IMG/VR virus record: IMGVR_UViG_3300023210_000211
Span: 1-24,534 of that record
Direction: 5' to 3' (one strand)
Source of the DNA: a virus
DNA: 24,534 bases
In this document: positions 1 through 6,141 of the stretch, in pieces
How the letters are laid out: the number at the start of each line of letters is the position of its first letter
How positions within the stretch are numbered: the first letter of the stretch is position 1
The notes under the pieces: generated by a model
What the model saw: only the letters and a program-made list of their open reading frames with translations
The model's database searches: none
What the model was told of the DNA's origin: nothing
Position numbers and translations under genes: made by a program

Positions 1-1
1 G

Positions 2-235
2 AAGCCCGCAAAGCAGGAGAAAGCACCAGAGGCACCACCCAAGCAGGGAAAGACTCAGGAGGAGATAAACCACGCATTATACTCAAGAGAAATGAGGGAG
101 TGCAAGAAAAAGAACCCCATACTATTTAGTATCGTGGCAGATAACTTGTCTCATAAAAAAGACTTCTCGCCTGCTGACCTCTCAGCGTATCAATGCAAGG
201 TTTTTGTAGATGAGTTTATTCAGAGGGATAAATAA
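2..235 (+). CDS. C-terminal end of an unidentified early protein (5' partial)
   Basis: An open frame runs from the left edge of the window to a TAA at 233-235 and encodes 77 residues with no start inside the window. The first third is a lysine/proline/glutamine-rich linker (KPAKQEKAPEAPPKQGK). It is followed by a compact helical segment containing EEINHALYSREM, NPILFSIVADN and DFSPADLSAYQ, and it ends in IQRDK. The stop overlaps the ATG of the next gene by one base (TAATG), which indicates translational coupling. A disordered linker followed by a small C-terminal helical domain is seen in phage recombination and replication proteins, and Gp157-type genes often sit near single-strand annealing proteins. 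That is context only, and I do not recognise the family. Confidence 0.7.
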   Translation, partial: KPAKQEKAPEAPPKQGKTQEEINHALYSREMRECKKKNPILFSIVADNLSHKKDFSPADLSAYQCKVFVDEFIQRDK

Positions 236-579
236 TGGAACTTGCACAGCTTGAAAAAGAGCTCATGGAGAAAGCAGGATGGTTGGTCACAAAGCTAACT
301 GAACAAAAAAAACTTGTGATTGATCATGCCCATGCTGAAGAGGCTTACCGTATTGCCCTTGCTTCCAAAATTACCGAGCTTAAATTAGAGGGCGAAAAGG
401 TCACAATTATATCTGACATTGCCAGGGGAGATAAGACCGTGGCAGGACTGAAAAGAGATAGGGATATTGCAAAGGGTGTTTCTGATGCTTGCAAGTCCTC
501 AATTCACTCACTACAGGCCACTATGTCAGGGATTCAAAGCCTGATATCAACTAAGAAAGAAGAGATGAAGTTAGTATAA
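235..579 (+). CDS. Small coiled-coil phage early protein of unknown function
   Basis: This 114-residue, almost entirely helical protein is rich in K, E, L and A. Residues 1-60 form heptad-like helices (ELAQLEKELMEKAGWLV, EEAYRIALASKITELK), followed by a conserved-looking patch (EGEKVTIISDIARGDKTVAGLKRDRD) and a C-terminal helix ending in TKKEEMKLV. There is no membrane segment and no catalytic motif. Small proteins with this E-A-Y-R ... G-D-K/R ... A-x-L-K-x-x-R-D pattern are common as hypothetical proteins in phage early operons beside recombination genes. The start is set by the TAATG overlap with the upstream gene and an AGAGGGA site ahead of it. A role as a single-strand-DNA or recombinase partner is only a guess from the neighbours. 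Confidence 0.85.
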   Translation: MELAQLEKELMEKAGWLVTKLTEQKKLVIDHAHAEEAYRIALASKITELKLEGEKVTIISDIARGDKTVAGLKRDRDIAKGVSDACKSSIHSLQATMSGIQSLISTKKEEMKLV

Positions 580-605
580 CACTTAAACCAAAGGAGAGAA
601 TGAAA

Positions 606-1079
606 ATGAAACTGTACGAGATTGAAAACGGAATAAAAGCGATACTTGACATTGAACCAGATGAGAATGGAGAGCTTGTCATTGATTATGATGCCCTTGA
701 CAGCCTGGAGATGGAGAAGGCCCAAAAGATAGAGAACCTAATCAAGTATTATAAGGGGCTCATCAGAGATACAGAGGCATTCAAGGCAGAAGAAAAGGAG
801 CTTGCTGTAAGGCGCAAAACCATAGAGAACAAGAGCGCATCCCTGAAGGCATACCTTGACCTGATCCACAAGGGTGATAAGGCAGAGTATGGAGTTCACA
901 AGATCACCTACAGGAAGAGCGAATCTGTGCAGGGTGATGTATCATCTCTGCCAGCTGAGAGCCCCTATTTGAAGATTACAGAATCAGCAGACAAAGCAGG
1001 TATAAAGAAAGCTATAAAAGCTGGTGATGATGTTCCAGGATGGGAGCTTTCCACAAAGCAGAATATCCAGATCAAGTAA
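606..1079 (+). CDS. Siphovirus Gp157-family protein
   Basis: The protein has about 157 residues and matches the Gp157 family (PF05565) by pattern. It starts MKLYEIENGIKAIL and continues through an acidic region (DEN..LVIDYDALDSLE). A long charged coiled coil covers residues 35-95, including the typical EEKELAVRRKTIENK...LKAYLDLI stretch. A beta-rich end follows with KITYRKSESVQ, then the usual K-A-I-K-A-G-D-D-V-P-G-W-E-L finish and KQNIQIK. The family occurs in early regions of many phages; a phage-resistance role was proposed from Streptococcus thermophilus phage Sfi21, but the biochemical activity is not settled. AAGGAG at 591-596 lies 9 bases before the ATG at 606 and only 3 before the in-frame ATG at 600, so 606 is preferred; the difference is two residues. 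Confidence 0.88.
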   Translation: MKLYEIENGIKAILDIEPDENGELVIDYDALDSLEMEKAQKIENLIKYYKGLIRDTEAFKAEEKELAVRRKTIENKSASLKAYLDLIHKGDKAEYGVHKITYRKSESVQGDVSSLPAESPYLKITESADKAGIKKAIKAGDDVPGWELSTKQNIQIK

Positions 1080-1118
1080 GGTAAGATTAGGCACACAGAG
1101 ATAAACTATTAACCTTTG

Positions 1119-1222
1119 CCCCCGCACTCCAAATCATGATGGACTTGACCGCCAAGGATAAAACGGACGGATAATAGACCCTGCATCACAGCACATCCGA
1201 TGCAGACCCCAGAGTGTGGGGG
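1119..1222 (+). ncRNA. Candidate structured leader (three-way-junction-like) upstream of the kinase gene
   Basis: The 5' leader of the kinase gene can fold around an 11-bp closing stem, 1119-1129 (CCCCCGCACTC) with 1212-1222 (GAGTGTGGGGG), which has one G-U pair. Inside it are two hairpins. CCGCC (1150-1154) pairs with GGACGG (1165-1170, one bulged A) around an AAGGATAAAAC loop, and CTGCATC pairs perfectly with GATGCAG (about 1181-1205) around an 11-base loop. The Shine-Dalgarno site at 1239-1244 lies 16 bases after the closing stem. It does not match any riboswitch or ribozyme core I know. The call rests on base pairing alone, in a single sequence. Confidence 0.35.
1145..1175 (+). promoter_or_regulatory. 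Possible sigma70-type promoter for the kinase gene
   Basis: TTGACC at 1145-1150 matches the -35 consensus in five of six positions. GATAAT at 1170-1175 matches the -10 consensus in five of six. The spacer is 19 bases, longer than the ideal 17. It lies in a 169-base non-coding gap, which would suit an internal promoter. It overlaps the candidate RNA structure, so both readings may not be right together. Confidence 0.3.
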
Positions 1223-1248
1223 TAATTAATTTAACATCAGGAGGCAAT

Positions 1249-2001
1249 ATGACTTTATACATTATGACAGGCAATATTGGATCTGGAAAATCATTATTAG
1301 CCAGCAAGTTGGCGAAAATGGGAAACATAATTGTTAATATGGACAGTATTCAGCAGATGGTTGGAGGGGGTGAATATGGGTCCTATGACCATAATAAGAA
1401 AGAGATATATCAAATAACCGAGATGGCTGCTATTGAGTCTGCTTTAATGTCTAATCTGTCTGTTGTAGTCGATAGGACCAACATGGACATAAAGAGGCGC
1501 GCAAAGTTCATCGATGCTGGTAAAAAGCATGCACAAGAGATTATATCCATCAATTTTGGTGAGGGGACAGCCTATGGCCTGGAACGGAGATGCAAGAACA
1601 GCCATGGAGTCCCAAGAGAAACATGGGAAAATGTTCATGCATATATGAAAAAGTCATATGAGCCACCATCTCTTGAGGAGGGCTTTGACAAGCTTATAGA
1701 AGCACCTACCAAGTTTAAATTCCACGCTTTTGATTTTGATGGAACAATCGCCAAAAAAGACTGGCCTGGTATCGGTGAGCTTTTGGGTTGTACCGTTGAG
1801 AAGATGACTGCCCTATGGGAAGACCTATCCAATATCATCATCATATGGAGCTGTAGAAACGGTGATTATGAGAATCAGATGAGGGCTTTTTTATTAAAGC
1901 ACAAGATACCGTTTGATTTCATAAATGAAAACCCGATGTTTGATCCCGGTGGGCGTAAAATATTTGCTCATGAATATCATGATGATAGGAACGCAGTTTA
2001 A
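1249..2001 (+). CDS. Two-domain polynucleotide kinase / HAD-type phosphatase
   Basis: The 250-residue protein has the architecture of T4 Pnk. Residues 1-140 are a P-loop kinase: Walker A GNIGSGKS (8-15), NMD at 30-32 where T4 Pnk places its general base, and VVVDRTNM (72-79) with KRR after it, typical of AAA_33 polynucleotide kinases. Residues 156-250 are a HAD domain: DFDGTI (162-167, nucleophile D162 and acid/base D164), then IIWSCRNG as motif II, a lysine near GGRKIFAHEY as motif III, and HDDRN near the C-terminus as motif IV. It probably heals 5'-OH/3'-phosphate ends of nicked RNA or DNA in the cytoplasm. It is shorter than T4 Pnk (301 residues), and the arginine after the T4 base aspartate is replaced here. 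AGGAGG at 1239-1244 supports the start at 1249; an in-frame ATG at 1216 has no such site. Confidence 0.88.
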   Translation: MTLYIMTGNIGSGKSLLASKLAKMGNIIVNMDSIQQMVGGGEYGSYDHNKKEIYQITEMAAIESALMSNLSVVVDRTNMDIKRRAKFIDAGKKHAQEIISINFGEGTAYGLERRCKNSHGVPRETWENVHAYMKKSYEPPSLEEGFDKLIEAPTKFKFHAFDFDGTIAKKDWPGIGELLGCTVEKMTALWEDLSNIIIIWSCRNGDYENQMRAFLLKHKIPFDFINENPMFDPGGRKIFAHEYHDDRNAV

Positions 2002-2144
2002 ACGGCCTTGCCCATCAGGGTGGCTGATCACTGTACTGACTCATGCATTACAGCCCAGAGTCAGCAGGATAAACGGGCGTGATTTATCTATATGCTACAC
2101 TTTTGGAATAGGCCCTCTGCATTGGGTGGAGGGCCGAACCGGAG
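2002..2144. other. Convergent intergenic region with several inverted repeats
   Basis: The early plus-strand operon ends at 2001 and the late minus-strand operon ends at 2145, so transcription converges here. No gene is visible. Inverted repeats: GCC/CCC with GGG/GGC around ATCA (2005-2024); CTGACTC (2036-2042) with GAGTCAG (2058-2064), 7 bp perfect; GATAAA (2068-2073) with TTTATC (2083-2088); and the hairpin at 2111-2135. AGGATAAACGGGCG at 2066-2079 resembles AGGATAAAACGGACG in the kinase leader. None of the stems is followed by a good T-run, so factor-independent termination is not clear on either strand. Confidence 0.55.
2111..2135 (-). terminator. Hairpin at the end of the late operon, possible terminator
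   Basis: GGCCCTC (2111-2117) pairs perfectly with GAGGGCC (2129-2135). Three more inner pairs (two of them wobble) leave a five-base loop. It begins 9 bases beyond the stop codon of the last late gene. The following minus-strand bases (TATTCCAAAA) are not T-rich, so it may act with Rho, or protect the 3' end rather than terminate. Confidence 0.4.
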
Positions 2145-2477
2145 CTATGTGGAAGGAAGTCCAGACCTAATAATGAAGAAAGCTACTCCAAGAATACCGG
2201 ATATTGAAAGCCCTGTGAGCCACCATAATGTATTGGTTGTTTTCTTTTGTACTGCAAGGGCTGTGTTAGTCTTGCCTATAAAACCCTCTTCTTTCTCATC
2301 CCCATGGAGGGATGTCTTTACTTTTAATACCTCAGTAAGAGTCTGGCTATTCATCATGGCACTAGCGTCCATTGACCCTTGGAGCTTATCTAGTTGATTT
2401 TTAAGCCGAAGTTCAATGATCTCCATTTTTTGGTCAACTATCTGCTTAGTCTCTTTATCCATGTCTCCCGGTCCCAT
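2145..2477 (-). CDS. Coiled-coil protein with C-terminal membrane segment (holin/XhlA-like candidate)
   Basis: The protein has 110 residues. Residues 7-60 are a charged helix (DKETKQIVDQKMEIIELRL...DKLQGSMDA). A basic, polar stretch (KTNTALAVQKKTTNT) precedes a single hydrophobic segment at about 84-104 (LWWLTGLSISGILGVAFFII) and a short RSGLPST tail. A soluble coiled coil followed by one C-terminal transmembrane helix is the layout of XhlA-type phage haemolysin/holin accessory proteins. It is the last gene of the late operon, directly after the probable lysis genes, which fits a holin or holin helper that inserts in the inner membrane. AGGGA lies about 9 bases before the ATG. A second in-frame ATG five codons in (MDKETK) is less well placed. 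The function is inferred, not shown. Confidence 0.65.
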   Translation of the reverse strand: MGPGDMDKETKQIVDQKMEIIELRLKNQLDKLQGSMDASAMMNSQTLTEVLKVKTSLHGDEKEEGFIGKTNTALAVQKKTTNTLWWLTGLSISGILGVAFFIIRSGLPST

Positions 2478-2488
2478 GTTTTATTTCC

Positions 2489-3022
2489 CTACAGTTTCCC
2501 TTCAAATATAATATCAAAATTATTCCAATTGCGCCACTCATCTGCCAAAGTGTCAGGGTTTGTGCCCTTGTAGCCGTCATGTCTGGAGCCTGCCTTATAT
2601 AGATAATAAGCCACAAGCTCAGAGCAGACCATTCTTTTAAAAATCATAATCTTTGCCAAGGGTGGGATTATATGCATGGGGATCCTCCACCATGGGTAGA
2701 TATTGCCCTTCTGTTTCAGAACATCCCTGAGCCCGTTATCTATGTCTGTATCTATGGTTGGAACATTGCTTGCTTTACGGGCTATAGGTCTTGCAACCAG
2801 CACCATGTCACCACTATACGCCTTTAAGAAGTCCTGAGACTCAACCTTTTTGGGCAGGGCCTCAAGGGTCTGACCGTCATCAGAGATGATAACACCTGAA
2901 TGGCTGTATGTTGAGCTGCCATCCCTGGACCATAACCACTGAACCGCATTGATTAGCAGACCAACACCAACACTTGGGTTTGAACTGCAAAACACATCAC
3001 CCCTCTTGATTTCAATCGTCAT
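2489..3022 (-). CDS. Permuted NlpC/P60-like (YiiX/YebB, DUF830 type) cysteine hydrolase
   Basis: The protein has about 177 residues. It shows the circularly permuted papain-like order: an N-terminal strand IKRGDVF..SN, then the histidine motif YSHSGVII, and a C-terminal cysteine motif MVCSELVAYYLYKAG near residues 125-140. The family (PF05708-like) comprises putative amidases or peptidases acting on cell-wall peptides or lipids. Position in the lysis cluster suggests a peptidoglycan or envelope hydrolase, possibly the endolysin or an accessory. No signal peptide is seen, so it would need a holin or other route. The gene overlaps the preceding one by 11 bases. GGAGG lies 8 bases before the ATG at 3020-3022, so MTIEIKRGDV is the preferred start over the upstream ATGs at 3037 and 3028. 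Confidence 0.72.
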   Translation of the reverse strand: MTIEIKRGDVFCSSNPSVGVGLLINAVQWLWSRDGSSTYSHSGVIISDDGQTLEALPKKVESQDFLKAYSGDMVLVARPIARKASNVPTIDTDIDNGLRDVLKQKGNIYPWWRIPMHIIPPLAKIMIFKRMVCSELVAYYLYKAGSRHDGYKGTNPDTLADEWRNWNNFDIIFEGKL

Positions 3023-3320
3023 CGTCATCCCCTCCATTCAATATTGCTGTTGGGTCGTTTATTATCATAGCCTGGAACCACTGAGAAATTAAACTGGGCT
3101 CACCATCATTGTTAATGATCACCTCTGCCCCTGACTCCGATCTATACTCAATCTGAGCGTTTCCCTTGGCCGTTATCTGATACTCTTTGACCAGGGCGTA
3201 CTGTGGCTCATCTCCAGGCGCAACCTCAATAGGCACCCATTCTTGGATGTATGTGGTGGTTGCACACCCTGACATAATGCAGAGTGCACAACATATCATC
3301 AGCTTAATCAAGTTTCTCAC
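3012..3320 (-). CDS. Small outer-membrane-type lipoprotein (o-spanin-like candidate)
   Basis: The protein has 102 residues and begins with a GTG codon. The N-terminus MRNLIKLMICCALCIMSGC is a classic lipoprotein signal: a basic start, a hydrophobic core and a lipobox ending in SGC at residues 17-19. The mature part is polar and beta-rich (TYIQEWVPIEVAPGDEPQYA, QIEYRSESGAEVII) and ends in a run of five aspartates (GGDDDDD). It overlaps the preceding envelope-protein gene by 17 bases and the next gene by 11. In position and pairing it could be the outer-membrane half of a two-component spanin, but it lacks the strongly proline-rich character of Rz1. The ribosome binding site is weak, so translation is probably coupled to the upstream gene. 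Confidence 0.7.
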   Translation of the reverse strand: MRNLIKLMICCALCIMSGCATTTYIQEWVPIEVAPGDEPQYALVKEYQITAKGNAQIEYRSESGAEVIINNDGEPSLISQWFQAMIINDPTAILNGGDDDDD

Positions 3321-3615
3321 TCAGCTCATCTATGGCTTTTTCTATCTCAAGCAATTTCGGGTCATTCAGGGCCGCTTTTATACTGGTCCCCTGCTCTTGT
3401 GCTTTCAATATAATGCGATCGGTAAGGAGCTGCGCCTGCTTTACTAGGCAATCCCTCATAGCCTCACCATCTAAATCCACGCAATATTCCAGCTCTTCCT
3501 TTATAACTTGTTTGTCATATGAGCTGCAAGCAACAAACAAAGAAGTAGAAGCCCAGAAACATACACTCATAAAACTAGAATAAATCAAAAATCTCCAATT
3601 CAAATTCTTCAACAT
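3304..3615 (-). CDS. Small membrane-anchored helical protein (i-spanin-like candidate)
   Basis: The protein has 103 residues. Residues 9-30 form a hydrophobic segment (FLIYSSFMSVCFWASTSLFV) followed by ACSS. The rest is a charged helical region (KQVIKEELEYCVDLDGEAMRDCLVKQAQLL, then LEIEKAIDELSEKLD). An N-terminal anchor with a periplasmic helical body, followed by an overlapping lipoprotein gene, is the arrangement of an Rz/Rz1 pair. The FVAC sequence could instead be an imperfect lipobox, which would make this a lipoprotein. The start lies inside the 3' end of the DUF5675 gene (41-base overlap), and GGGAGG precedes the ATG by about 7 bases. Such embedded small genes are typical of phage lysis clusters. 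Confidence 0.65.
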   Translation of the reverse strand: MLKNLNWRFLIYSSFMSVCFWASTSLFVACSSYDKQVIKEELEYCVDLDGEAMRDCLVKQAQLLTDRIILKAQEQGTSIKAALNDPKLLEIEKAIDELSEKLD

Positions 3616-3967
3616 TTTCCATCCTCCCCATAAAGTTTCTAAAGGTTGCGCCGCTATTTAGTACGGCCCTATTCTCTCCTAATTTGCCTGGATACTGGCC
3701 TAATAAGACACATCCCTCTGAATGGGCCTCTGTATTGCCTGCGTGGAACAGAAGGGCAGTATGGCCAGGGACAATAATTTCAAACGTGTCAGGCCATTTT
3801 GTGCCGTGGAATCTCTTGGCCCTGTACCAACCCACAGGAATCTGGAACTTGTCACCCCCTGCATCAGGCATCAGGAAAGAGCAGAAATATTCCCCATCCA
3901 GGACCAAGGCACCTAGTGCGCCCTGGTCGGTTTGTTCTAGCCTGTAAAGGTTAATCACCGTCACCAT
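3575..3967 (-). CDS. DUF5675 family protein
   Basis: The 130-residue protein has the DUF5675 pattern: VINLYRLEQTDQGALGALVL, EYFCSFLMPD, KFQIPVGWYRAKRF, then LLFHAGNTEAHSEGCVLLGQ at about residues 74-93, and a C-terminal ENVEEFELEIFDL. The family is common in phages and prophages near lysis genes, and its function is unknown. The H-A-G-N ... S-E-G-C-V array resembles the catalytic His/Cys stretch of YkuD L,D-transpeptidases (H...S-x-G-C), so cell-wall chemistry is an attractive but unproven idea. The gene follows the tailspike by 8 bases with only a weak ribosome binding site, and its 3' end contains the start and the ribosome binding site of the next gene. Confidence 0.78.
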   Translation of the reverse strand: MVTVINLYRLEQTDQGALGALVLDGEYFCSFLMPDAGGDKFQIPVGWYRAKRFHGTKWPDTFEIIVPGHTALLFHAGNTEAHSEGCVLLGQYPGKLGENRAVLNSGATFRNFMGRMENVEEFELEIFDLF

Positions 3968-3975
3968 CCCAGTTT

Positions 3976-6129
3976 TTAAATTCTTTCAACCAAAAAGTAA
4001 TCTACTAAAATACGGTCTGCTGCATCTGCATGTTGACCTGTAACTTTTACCTCAACATCTGCGGTAGTGTCGATTGCTGAAGAAGTCTCATTCATCGTCA
4101 TTGTTCCATTATTATTAAGCTCCCAATAGACCATTTGTGCGCTCGTCCCAGTTGTGTTTTGTATGATAGCCTCAAGTTTCCACTCAACGGCATCATTCGC
4201 AGCAGGAAACACGGGAAAAGAAGTGGCTCCAAAATAAAGTTTAATAGTCTTATTACCGGCACCACCTGTCTTCTTACCTACCACAGTAACCTTAATGCCT
4301 CCACCCTCGCTTATTGGAGTTGCTCCAAGTGTGTTAGCTGGTATAGTTGTTCCGGCCAAATCAACCTCTGCTGTTGATGCTCCGGTTGATACACTCAAGG
4401 CCGATTTAGCATAATACAATTGCTGGCCTATAGTTCTCCATTCTCCAGGAGTTCCAGCCTCTATGCACGCCCACCCAGATGGGAAATCAGCATTTTGATT
4501 ATAGATAGTATCCCCCACATTCCAAGTACCTGTTGTGGGGATGACTGAGCCGTAAAAAACTTTCCTCCCAAACATTTGCCACGGAGTATCCCCTGTATCT
4601 GGAATGATAGTTGTCCTACGCCTCGCTGACGCATCTGCATAATTTATACGATCACTACCCGAGGAGATATATCCCTCTAATAGGATACCGTTATTTGATA
4701 TATCAAAATCATATGAGGCAGCCGGGTCATTCAACGTTATTTCCCTAACAATACCTCTTGATGCTGATTGGACTCCAGTAACAAAATTCTCAATAATCAT
4801 TCTATCAAAAATCCACCCCTGACTTGTGGTTGTAACACCTGTTTCAAATTGTGTGATATAGGCGTCTTCCACAGTTACAGTTGTACCTAATACAAGCTTT
4901 ATACCAATACCTGTAGTTCTACTTTTACCACTTACGTATACTTGCTCTATACTAGCGTCCAGAGGGTCCTCTAATATTATACCATTAGTGTGCTGTAGAA
5001 GTCTTACGTTTTCAATTTTAGGGTACCTCTGTACTTCTGATCCCGAGGAATAACCAGCTATACCGTACCCCGTGGAACCACCGGAGGAATTGATACGTAA
5101 ATCTCTTATTTGTACGTTTTGCAAACCCGTAATGGTGATAGAATCATTAGACGCATGAGTATTATCTAATCTACTCGCGTCTCTATTTAGGCCTTTTAGT
5201 GTTAAATCGTCTACCAAAGTAAGGCCTTCGTGTCTGTACACCCCAGGTAGTACTTCAATCTCACCACCTAAACCGTCCAAAGATGAAATAGTGGCCGACA
5301 TTGCGTCATGATCGGATATAGCATCCGCCGGGTTAGCCCCAAACCTATCAAAATGCTCTTTACCCCCAGCTTGATAAACTATAGCTCCACCGTTACTAAC
5401 GTCATATATTTGTTGATCAGGAGTCGAGTGGACATTACTAGGTCGATAGGGCCTTATAGTTACACCAGAAGTTGCAGGAACAAGTATAGCCCCATTCTCA
5501 AACTCAAGAGTGATGTTTTCTGGTATAGAGAAATTATTTAAGAATGTGAAGTCAGTCTCTCCGTCAGGGTCATCGTTACCGCAATAGATAGTTGCTAGGT
5601 CTGTGCCTATCCTGTTTTTAATGTCAGCAAAAGAGTTGTCGTCACCATCTACTGACTGATCCAAGACCTTATAATCAGGGTAATATATAGAGCCCCTATT
5701 AGGGGGGAAATAATTTATCACCTTACCAGGGCCTACTACATAATCAGAAAATGCCTCAATATTGCTCTCTGGTGGCAAAATAAGAGTCACACCTGATGCA
5801 ACATAAAATTGAGCCCCATTTTCAATATAGAGCCTCATTCTATCATAACCGCTCAAATCCAAGTCACTGGCTACCATATATTGTGTAGTGGTCCCACTCT
5901 TATCATGGTGCAAAATATTGGTATAATAAGGGGTTACGCCCTGGTCATCTATTATATTGTAGAAGGTAACGACTGAATTATCAGCTGATCCTTGGTCTGC
6001 TGCGCTTGGATCTGGTGCAAATTGCTCAAATTTGGGCGTGATCATATTGGGAAGTTCAGTATCTACAGTAAACGCATAGCTGTAACTTGAGGCCAGAAGG
6101 ATTAATAGTGTCAGGATTAGTCTTTTCAT
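3976..6129 (-). CDS. Tailspike, pectate-lyase-like beta-helix, with Sec signal peptide
   Basis: The protein has 717 residues. Residues 1-19 (MKRLILTLLILLASSYSYA) form a canonical signal peptide. Two N-terminal segments share the ENGA...SGVT...P pattern (around 100-125 and 210-235) common in phage fibre head-binding regions. From about 263, FDRFGANPADA...GGEIEVLPGVYR matches the start of the Pectate_lyase_3 fold, followed by beta-helix turns (LTLKGLNRDASRL, IRDLRINSSGG, IENVRLLQH). Later comes a WNVGDTIYNQ...GWACIEAGTPGEW module and a C-terminal beta-sandwich ending in DYFLVERI, probably for trimerisation. It likely binds or cleaves host surface polysaccharide; active-site acids cannot be assigned. 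AAGGGGAG (6134-6141) sets the start at 6129; an ATG 14 codons upstream lacks such a site and would overlap the previous gene. Confidence 0.85.
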   Translation of the reverse strand: MKRLILTLLILLASSYSYAFTVDTELPNMITPKFEQFAPDPSAADQGSADNSVVTFYNIIDDQGVTPYYTNILHHDKSGTTTQYMVASDLDLSGYDRMRLYIENGAQFYVASGVTLILPPESNIEAFSDYVVGPGKVINYFPPNRGSIYYPDYKVLDQSVDGDDNSFADIKNRIGTDLATIYCGNDDPDGETDFTFLNNFSIPENITLEFENGAILVPATSGVTIRPYRPSNVHSTPDQQIYDVSNGGAIVYQAGGKEHFDRFGANPADAISDHDAMSATISSLDGLGGEIEVLPGVYRHEGLTLVDDLTLKGLNRDASRLDNTHASNDSITITGLQNVQIRDLRINSSGGSTGYGIAGYSSGSEVQRYPKIENVRLLQHTNGIILEDPLDASIEQVYVSGKSRTTGIGIKLVLGTTVTVEDAYITQFETGVTTTSQGWIFDRMIIENFVTGVQSASRGIVREITLNDPAASYDFDISNNGILLEGYISSGSDRINYADASARRRTTIIPDTGDTPWQMFGRKVFYGSVIPTTGTWNVGDTIYNQNADFPSGWACIEAGTPGEWRTIGQQLYYAKSALSVSTGASTAEVDLAGTTIPANTLGATPISEGGGIKVTVVGKKTGGAGNKTIKLYFGATSFPVFPAANDAVEWKLEAIIQNTTGTSAQMVYWELNNNGTMTMNETSSAIDTTADVEVKVTGQHADAADRILVDYFLVERI

Positions 6130-6133
6130 TTGT

Positions 6134-6141
6134 CTCCCCTT
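6134..6141 (-). promoter_or_regulatory. Ribosome binding site that fixes the tailspike start
   Basis: On the minus strand AAGGGGAG lies 4 bases before the ATG at 6127-6129 and overlaps the stop codon of the upstream gene. This makes the signal-peptide-bearing form MKRLILTLL the primary product, rather than the longer form that starts MPSNQKMKTN. Confidence 0.75.

Noticed and set aside
1134-1328. Minus-strand open frame of 64 codons opposite the kinase leader and start
   Set aside because: It has no ribosome binding site, overlaps a supported gene and structured region, and its composition looks like random antisense reading.
2111-2135. Clear bidirectional intrinsic terminator
   Set aside because: The stem is good but neither strand has a T-run after it, so it is listed only as a possible terminator.
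2002-2144. tRNA gene or known ribozyme in the convergent gap
   Set aside because: No T-loop GGTTCGA signature, acceptor pairing or hammerhead core (CTGATGA ... GAAA) could be placed.
3976-6129. Diversity-generating retroelement acting on the tailspike
   Set aside because: No reverse transcriptase, template repeat or adenine-biased variable repeat was found on either strand of the window.
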